From Serilophus lunatus (taxonomy: Eukaryota > Chordata > Aves > Passeriformes > Eurylaimidae), in assembly GCA_013399895.1 (NCBI GenBank), contig VXBA01001343.1:218081-282080 (forward strand): a stretch of 64,000 nt of DNA, given 5' to 3'. The translations under genes were made by a program, and so were the position numbers. Positions 48,360 through 64,000 of the stretch are shown here, in pieces; positions within the stretch are counted from its first letter, which is position 1; every line of letters starts with the position of its first letter. Below the pieces are notes generated by a model, which searched no databases, was not told where the DNA came from, and was given only the letters and a program-made list of their open reading frames with translations.

Positions 48360-51339
48360 TTTTTTAAGTCTGTTTCAACGTATCTGATATTTACATTTTA
48401 TAGCAGAATTATACCTACCATACCATGGCTTGGAGTAGGTTCATTGCATAGGAAGATTTACTACGTTTACATTTGCGGGGTTTGTTTTTTTCTCCTTAAA
48501 TTACTCTTTTTTTTTTTCCTTTTTTTTTTTCCTTTTTAAAAAGCACAGTAAAGAGTCTGAGGACAAATTATTCAACTGTTTATCATACATAAGACTGCAT
48601 GACTATAATACAAAGGGCTTGTCTTTTCATTTAACGTTACAATATACACAGCAAGTCCGGACTAGATCTTACAATCTGAACACAGGTATTTAACCTTTTC
48701 CATGCTGTTTATGTTTACAATGCACAGAAGTCCTGTAACCAAACTGTGTAGTAAAGCACACAAAACTGGACTGTAACATAACACAGTATGCAGAAGCACT
48801 GGATTTTATGATTTCTTCTGTATGTAGATTTCTTTGAACTGCTTTAGTTTTTTGGCTCTTGCTAAGGTGTGGCAACACAAATGTTACCCAGACTTTTTTT
48901 TTTCATATTACCCTTATATTCCTAGACAGCAGTAAGTACTGGATTCCTTTTTTTATATTGCTCAACTCAGCATCCTGGTTCTAAGGTGACAGCCTTTCAA
49001 ATCCTGGAAACTTCTCTGAATTACTGAGCTTCAAAAGAAAAACCATAAAGAAAACAGAGAGGGAGGGGGGAAAAAATGAAACCAAACCTCACTTTCATCC
49101 ACAGGGTTGATGTGTCCATACAAAAAGAAATACAGATTATTTGATAAAGGAAACCATGATTTGACACAGAAGGATTCCTTCCTGCTCACATGGTAGTCAG
49201 CTGCTGCGTTGCCACTGTGAGTATAAAAAAATCCCACCTTTTAGACTGAAAAAAATGACTTGGCCGCATGGAATTGACCATTTTGCTGCTAAATTAACTT
49301 TCCCAAGGGCTTACTGGCAGAGGTAGATCACTGCTTCTGTAATAGAGAATGGGCAACACTGGGCATCTGGGATGGGCACTCAAGGAATTCACCCCCTTCT
49401 CTCCCAAGTTTGGGGTTTTTTTTCCCACAGCTTTTACTTTTCTCCCCAATCAATTCTCTGGGTGGGCCCGTGAATTTTGCAACTGCCAAGCTGACTGTGT
49501 TATATTAAGGCAGCGTTACCCAAAAATTAGGCACCTGTTAAATACAGCCTGCTAACCTCAGGTCTCACGTGAGTGTTTTGCTTTACTCAGAACTTATTGT
49601 TTTTGGACCTGTTCATGCAATCAAGGTCTTGCCTTCAAGTTTACAATTATGTTAATAAGGAATACAAGAATCAACTGCTGGTTTCATAGCTTCTGGATCT
49701 AAGTGTCCCTTTTACCTTCAGAAGCCTGAACACATTTATAATGTAACAGATGTTATAGTCTCGAAGTAGATGTCAATCTATTATCTTCAGTACACAGATT
49801 GCTGTAAATGTATTGGCTATGAATTCAACAACAGTTCCAGTTTTGTTTAAGCAATAGTACAGCCATAATTTTCAACTGACATTTAAAAATGGTCTAGTTA
49901 CACCTTGTGTCAAAGTGCAGAACTGCTACATTATTGGTTACAGACATCTATGTGCTATAAAAACAGCTTTGGTACAATAAATTATCAAAAAAGAAAATAA
50001 ATTTTTGTAAAATTCACAGCATAATTGTGAGGCAAAAAAGCAGTCACATAAAATTCTGCATTTTTTTTTCTTTTTTTTTAAAAATGTTCAGGATGAACAG
50101 AAGACGTCTTTGTGCAGAAGTAATGGTGGAGAAACCACGTGCCGAGAAAAAAGCAAAAGAAAAAAGTAAAAAGCAGGAAGGGACACAGTTGTAGCCATTT
50201 CCATCAAACGCAAACCACTACTCCTGTGACCTTCAACCAATAAAGGAAGTCAACTTTATGACACACGCAAAGTGACCTTGCAATACCTTACAATAAGTGG
50301 GTCACAAAAGTCTATTTTATTTTTATTTTTTTTTTTAAAAGAAAGGCCTCTTGAATTACCCATTCTCTGTGTTTTCAGCATTAAGGACTGTCTGCAAAAG
50401 CATGTCCAAAAGTGATTGCATCTGAAATGGTAGGCTCTTCTAACTTAAGAGTCCAAATCCATAAGGCCAAAGGTTATCCCAAAGACCACCACTTAGACCT
50501 CCCCAGGACTGGCCAGGACCGACCCGTTGATTGCTTCTCAGTGCACCTCAGGTATGAAACCAGTCATATTCCAACACTAACTGCCTGCAGGCTCCAAAAG
50601 GTGGGACCCACAGAATCCCATCACAATTGCTGCTTTGATCCTCAGTAGATTCAGAAAAGGAGAGTTCTGCTCACCGCCACTTTCCATGCTCAGTGTGCCC
50701 CACAAGCTCCGTCACAACCGTCCCTTTTTACAGCTGCAGAACATTGCTGTGTGTAATCTGAAGGTCCCTCTTTCTTACAGTACTGCATTGCTGTGCCCAT
50801 GTTTGTTTGGGGAACTAAAAAAAATAGATATATTACTCACTCCCCTCCCACCCAAAAAACTTCAAAGGGCCTTTTTTTCTTTTTTTTCCTTAGAAATATG
50901 TGCAATGCCTTTAAAAAGAAACTAGTTTGCAACTACAGCTAACATTTGAACAGTAACCCCTGCTGAATGAGACAAAAAAAAAAAAAATAAAAAGCCCTCC
51001 CCAAAAAACCAAACTATGACTAGGTTGTGGCAAGTTAAAATGGGGGAAGCAAAAGATGAACACCACTAAGCTATTTGTTAAGGTGGGTCCAGACATGGCT
51101 CTTAAAAAAAAAAAAAAACACAACCAAAGAACCTCCCCCTCCCCAAAAAAAACCCAACCAAAAAAAAAACTTCATTGTCCCTTTGCAATCTTTTCAAGTT
51201 TAAAAAAATAGTCAACTTTGCCCTCCTGTAGCGGTTCAGTGAGTTTATCTCCTTCTGATTCAAGCAGCTTTGCACTTTGTTTTTGGAAAAACATCACTTC
51301 TATAAAAACACACAAGAAACAAACTCAGTTTCAGTTTAG
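48360..51339 (-). other. DYRK1A: DYRK1A 3' UTR (distal end approximate)
   Basis: Sequence after the DYRK1A stop codon, read right to left. Many stretches agree with the mammalian DYRK1A 3' UTR as I remember it, for example the minus-strand sequence around 51170-51310 and around 50090-50290. That fits the strongly conserved roughly 3-kb 3' UTR of this dosage-sensitive gene. No CR1 copy is seen inside. No canonical AATAAA is obvious on the minus strand near 48.4-48.6 kb, so the cleavage site is a guess. T-rich runs at 48507-48535, 50040-50080 and 50310-50336 are A-runs in the transcript. Confidence 0.65.
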
Positions 51340-59971
<8,632 letters not shown>

Positions 59972-60028
59972 CTGTAACAGCAATTAGACAAAAAAATGGG
60001 ATTTAGTGACAAGGTTACTACATCCCAT

Positions 60029-60425
60029 CACAGAATTACACACTGTGCCCAGCTGGAAGGCACTCTCAGGGATCAGAGGGGGAAGGACCACAAGGATCAG
60101 AGTGGGAAGGACCCTCAAGGAGCAGATTTGGGAAGGGACCCTCAGGGATCAGAGCTTGAAGGGACCCACAAGGATCCAGAGTCCAACTCCTGGTCCATCC
60201 TCTGCCCCCTCCCTGCACACCCTGACACACAGGGATGGGGGCCCCTCTCAGGGGCTGAACAGCCCCAGCTCCCTCAGCCTTCCCTGGGCACAGAGATGTT
60301 CCATCCCTTCAGCATCTCTGCAGGAGAATCCCCTTCCAGGAGCTCCATGTCCCTACTGTCCTGAGGAGCCAGAACTGGACCCAGCCCTGCAGATGTGCCT
60401 CCCCAGGGAACTAATAAATGACCTG
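60029..60425 (-). mobile_element. CR1-like LINE fragment with internal expansion
   Basis: CACAGAATTACACACTGTGC at the left looks like a reverse-complement CR1 3' end. The right part (GGGGCTGAACAGCCCCAGCT, CCCTCAGCCTTCCCTGGGCA, GCCAGAACTGGACCCAGCCC) is clear CR1. The left third is replaced by five tandem units. Confidence 0.75.
60055..60184. repeat. Tandem repeat, five units of 24-27 bp
   Basis: Units start near 60055, 60081, 60105, 60131 and 60158, each like GGAAGGGACCCTCAGGGATC then AGAG. Units differ at several positions. The motif derives from the GGAAGGGAC start of the CR1 terminus. Confidence 0.8.
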
Positions 60426-62329
60426 GAGAAGTGGAACTGCTCCTCCATCTTTTAGAATATTAATTAATATTTTAATGGTTGCCATGTAAATATTGCTTTT
60501 TATTTTTCCTCCGTAACAAAATAAAAATAATTCCATTGAAATGACAAAAAAAAAATCTAACGAAACAAAATTATAAAAGAATTTGTGCTTCTGAAACTGG
60601 AGCTGCCCTCAGGCACCCAAGAAATCCAAGCTCCCACTCTGCTGTGGATGCACAGATCACAGACAGGGACAAAGCCAGTAATTCTCTTTTATTACCAATA
60701 CCACTTTGTAAACCTCAGGGAACTGTTTGAAAGTTTCTGAAACAAACTTTTGGACCTTTACAAACCATGTCTGTCTCTTCCTTTCCTCTGTCAAACAAAT
60801 GTAGACCATGAAACAAACCCCAACTAAAGAGGAGCTCTTGGTTCTCTCCCACAGCACTGAAGAACTGAACAGCAGAACATCCTAATCCCAGCTTTCCAAA
60901 CCCAAGAAGTTCCTTACAAGTTCTTCATATGACCCAAAGAGGTTACTGGAACATGGAACACTGGCAGATTTAGCTGGAAAAAGACACCAGGCTGTGGCAC
61001 AGGAATATTAGAAGGGTCCAGGCCTCATCCAGGGCTGGATGAGCTGCACAGGGACTGAGTTTTCCACTTCAGAGTGGAAGAATTCCACAGTTCAGATCCA
61101 CTATTCACACATGAGGCTGCTCTGATTTGGAAAGGGAGTTTGTAGGACAAGTTGTCACAACTTCTAAGGCAAATTTCCTTCTTTTCTTTCAAAAAAAGCA
61201 GCCTGGTGAAAAAAAATCTGATTTTTTTGCTGTTCCCTAATTGTACATAATTTAAATTCTGCACCTCTGGTGCTTGCAGTCAGTCCCTTATTTACAAATG
61301 GTGCTTTTAAGTGTGGATTTTGACAGTCACACTTTTCTGAGAACACCCTTGAACCTCTATGAATTTTTCACCAAGGTACTGTTCTGCTCTCCTGAGTTCA
61401 TAAAGTTTTGGGTGGGAGAAGAGAAAGAATTGAGCTTTTTTTTTTCCTCCCCTTTTTACACTGCAAAATGTGTAACTTGCTTTTTCCAAGAGATTCTTGC
61501 CCATTTATCCATTTTATACAACACCACCCTCCAATTCTTTATTGTTGGGGCAACACTTATTTCTGTCCTGGCTTCAAACCAAAGAAAAGGAATAAAAAGA
61601 TTTTTAAAAAAAAGAGGAGAGAAGATGCAAAGTCCTATTCCACAAGCTTTGGTCTCTATCTGGTGGCCAGGAAGCAACACTGCAACCTCAGATCCTCCTA
61701 AAAACAGCACCCAAATCCAAGAGATGCTGTAATTTCCAGTCTGAGAGATGAGAAACTACTTTAATAAGAGTTCAGTAAATACCCACCAAAAAGGCCACCA
61801 CTCAACACAAGTGAGACAACCCATGTTTTATGGAATCTGGGACTCACTTTGAATTGTCACAGCCTTTGGGTTTGATGACTAAAGGAAGAGACAACATTTT
61901 TCTCTCTTTCTGGACATAAGCAGATTGTTCCTTATGAAATGCATTTTATTTGGATTATGGAAAATACACTGTTAATGGGATGCTTTAATTCAGATTTTTT
62001 TTTTAAACAAAGCTCCAGCACCATCCACATTCATTAAAAGAAGAATGAAATAAAACATAAATTCAGCTCATTTACAGTACATGTTCCATTCTAAAAATAG
62101 AATAAATAGTAAAGATTTTATAGTCTAAGGGTAACTTTCAGCAAGAATTCCAACTGTGATGATTTAATTGACTGCATGGTCACACTCCTGGCAGTGTGAA
62201 CCATTAATAATGTGGATCAGGCAGTGGAAGGAACTGAATTAAGGATCTGAACTTGGCCATGATCTAATTGTGATCAATAAAATCTCTGACCAGGATCTGG
62301 TCAGTAAAAACTGGAATTATGCAGGTGCT

Positions 62330-62370
62330 AAATAAATAAAATATAAATAAATATAAATAGGGATAAAAGG
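62330..62370. repeat. AT-rich TAAA/ATAAA run
   Basis: AATAAATAAAATATAAATAA and a continuation; a simple A/T repeat with three or more AATAAA-like words in intron sequence. Confidence 0.7.
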
Positions 62371-63482
62371 TGTTCAGCAGTCAGCCTGGCCTTAAATTCC
62401 AAGGGCTTCATGGAAAGCTGAACTGTTGGAATTTGTTACCAAAATCTGCCCTGGAATCCCACCTCAATTTCTTGATCAGATAAATCAATTTTCTGATCTT
62501 TTTGTAGTTAACTGGAAACACTTCCAGGCAATCTGAGCAGCCCTGATGGAGAGAAACATGAGTGCAGAGCACAAGAACAACTTTTGAGCTCTTATCTTAT
62601 TTTCCCATCAGGTTACACTGAACTCACAAGATGCAACCAGTTCAAACTGGACAGAAAAATATTAGTTTGTTATTGTTAGAGGAGAAAGATCCCACAGATC
62701 CCAACTTTCCCTCTCCCTCCAGACCCTGGAGCTGCTTCTGGCACTGAGCAAAGGGCTGAGAGCCCACAGCCAAGAGCAGGAGCCCTGCCAGCATTTTTTG
62801 GGGAAAAAAAAAAGCCTTGAGATCAACTCCTGAAGAAAAAAGTTAAAAAGGGAAGAGCTGGAAGTTTTTAACTGTAATTTAAGACCTCATAAATAAGTGA
62901 GAAACTGGCTGGGTTTGGAGTATCTCCCTCTTCTTTGATCCTTGTCAGTGATGGGTTTGGGAAGCCCAGCCAGAAAGCAGCAGGTGCAACACAAGATGAT
63001 GCAAATAGAACTTTAAGGGTAATATAAACACACATATTTTATTTATTTCTCATATAAATTGGTATTGCTGCTTTCTAACCTTTATCTGAATCTGTGAATG
63101 AGCCATAAAACACCAGAATATGGCCTGAAAGCCAGTGCAGGGCAGGAATAAAACCACTAAATTCACATCCCAAGCCTGCCTTCCTCATTAACTGAAATAA
63201 TTCCAGGAACCTGGACCACACAATATCCTCAAAAAACCCATTATTTAACAGAAGAGTTTAGGAGAAGGCTGGAATCTCTGGGAGAGGAGAGGCCTGGCTC
63301 TCCCAGCAGAGGCACCGTGGCCCTGTGGCCACCAGAGGGAGGCTGGAGCTCGGGAAAGGCTCTTCCCACCTGGTGGGTCCTGGGAAAATCCCTCTTCCCT
63401 GCCTGCCCTGGCTCCTCGGGCACACAGGGAATGGACCTTGAGGAGCACAGTGGTATCACCCAACTGTTGGGCACCTGCACCC

Positions 63483-63578
63483 AAAGAAGTTACTGCTAAA
63501 GCCCCCAAATAAGTTACTTTTAGGGCCCACAAATAAGTTACTTTTAGGGCCCACAAATAAGTTACTTTTAGGGCCCCA
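63483..63578. repeat. 24-bp tandem repeat, four units
   Basis: Unit AAATAAGTTACTTTTAGGGC plus CCAC: copies at 63507-63530 and 63531-63554 are identical, 63555-63578 differs by its last bases, and 63483-63506 is a diverged first copy. On the minus strand it encodes an 8-residue repeat, a consequence of the 24-bp period. Confidence 0.9.
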
Positions 63579-64000
63579 ATTAAGATCTTTTCAGGTGTGG
63601 AAAGCAGTACCTCTCAAACTGACCCCACTGTCCAGGAATTAGGAAATTCCACAGCTCAAAGACTCAGTCCTTGTCTGTTGGATGGGGTGTGAGCCATTGA
63701 ATTAAAAAACCCTGCCCTTTAAGAGTTAAACTTCCTGGATCTGCCAGAAGTCACCTTATTTCCTCCTCCTGTCTTTCTGGCTGGCTTAGGATCAATCTAT
63801 CAAACCTTCTCCAACAGACTTCCAGCCTTTTACTCTCACATTAAAAACAAGATTTTCTTAAGGATAAGGAGGAGGTTTGGAGAGAAGGAGGTTCAGGAGG
63901 GACCCCCACTCCAAGCAGGAACCTGGTTTGGAGAACTCCTGGTGGGACTGGCTGATGGGAGAAGCACAGAACTCAGAGGAGGAAAAGAGGCACAAAAAAC

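Larger units (their letters stand above)
59972..64000 (-). other. DYRK1A: DYRK1A intron (partial)
   Basis: No further DYRK1A coding exon (residues 1-78) is found to the window edge, so this is intronic. It holds a CR1-like element with an internal tandem repeat (60029-60425), an AT-rich run near 62.3 kb and a 24-bp tandem repeat (63483-63578). The rest is unique sequence. Confidence 0.8.

Noticed and set aside
47982..48539. 185-residue + strand frame ending in a poly-Phe stretch
   Set aside because: Ends in a T-rich run at the distal DYRK1A 3' UTR, on the opposite strand; no domain.

Overview
This is vertebrate, almost certainly avian, chromosomal DNA and probably from a songbird. Two intron-split genes are recognisable, and the interspersed repeats are almost all chicken-repeat-1 (CR1) LINE fragments. 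Their 3' ends show the typical avian signature: GGTTTGGGTTGGAAGGGAC running into ATTCTATG-like octamers. No bacterial-style genes, RNA genes, CRISPR arrays or intact mobile elements are visible. Most long open frames are CR1 fragments or purine-rich low-complexity DNA.

Layout. (1) Positions 1-23858 are read as part of the last intron of KCNJ6 (GIRK2, G-protein-gated inward-rectifier K+ channel, + strand), with scattered CR1 copies. (2) Positions 23859-24184 are the last KCNJ6 coding exon, encoding the final 107 residues plus part of one glycine codon and ending in the ESKV PDZ ligand, followed by its 3' UTR. (3) From about 24.8 to 48.4 kb lies the stretch between two convergent genes. It holds CR1 fragments, a 468-bp tract that is C-free on the + strand except for one base (31811-32278), and a 2.8-kb polypurine tract (about 41386-44196). 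(4) From about 48.4 to 51.3 kb lies the presumed DYRK1A 3' UTR. (5) Positions 51340-59971 (- strand) hold nine coding exons of DYRK1A, the dual-specificity Tyr/Ser/Thr kinase. They encode residues 79 to the C-terminus (human numbering); every splice site is GT-AG and every phase joins correctly. (6) Positions 59972-64000 are a DYRK1A intron; the first roughly 78 codons lie beyond the window.

The two genes are neighbours and convergent in the human chromosome 21 Down-syndrome region, so this is conserved synteny in a more compact form. They share no operon-like regulation. The region downstream of both genes holds the most unusual DNA, the polypurine tracts, which could form triplexes or affect termination. 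The CR1 copies include four nearly identical ones in opposite orientations. Two other CR1 copies sit very close to DYRK1A splice sites, in the sense direction, and leave the adjacent exon reading frames open. I found no clearly new genetic system; the most checkable leads are the purine tracts, the low-divergence CR1 copies and the possible CR1-derived DYRK1A isoforms.
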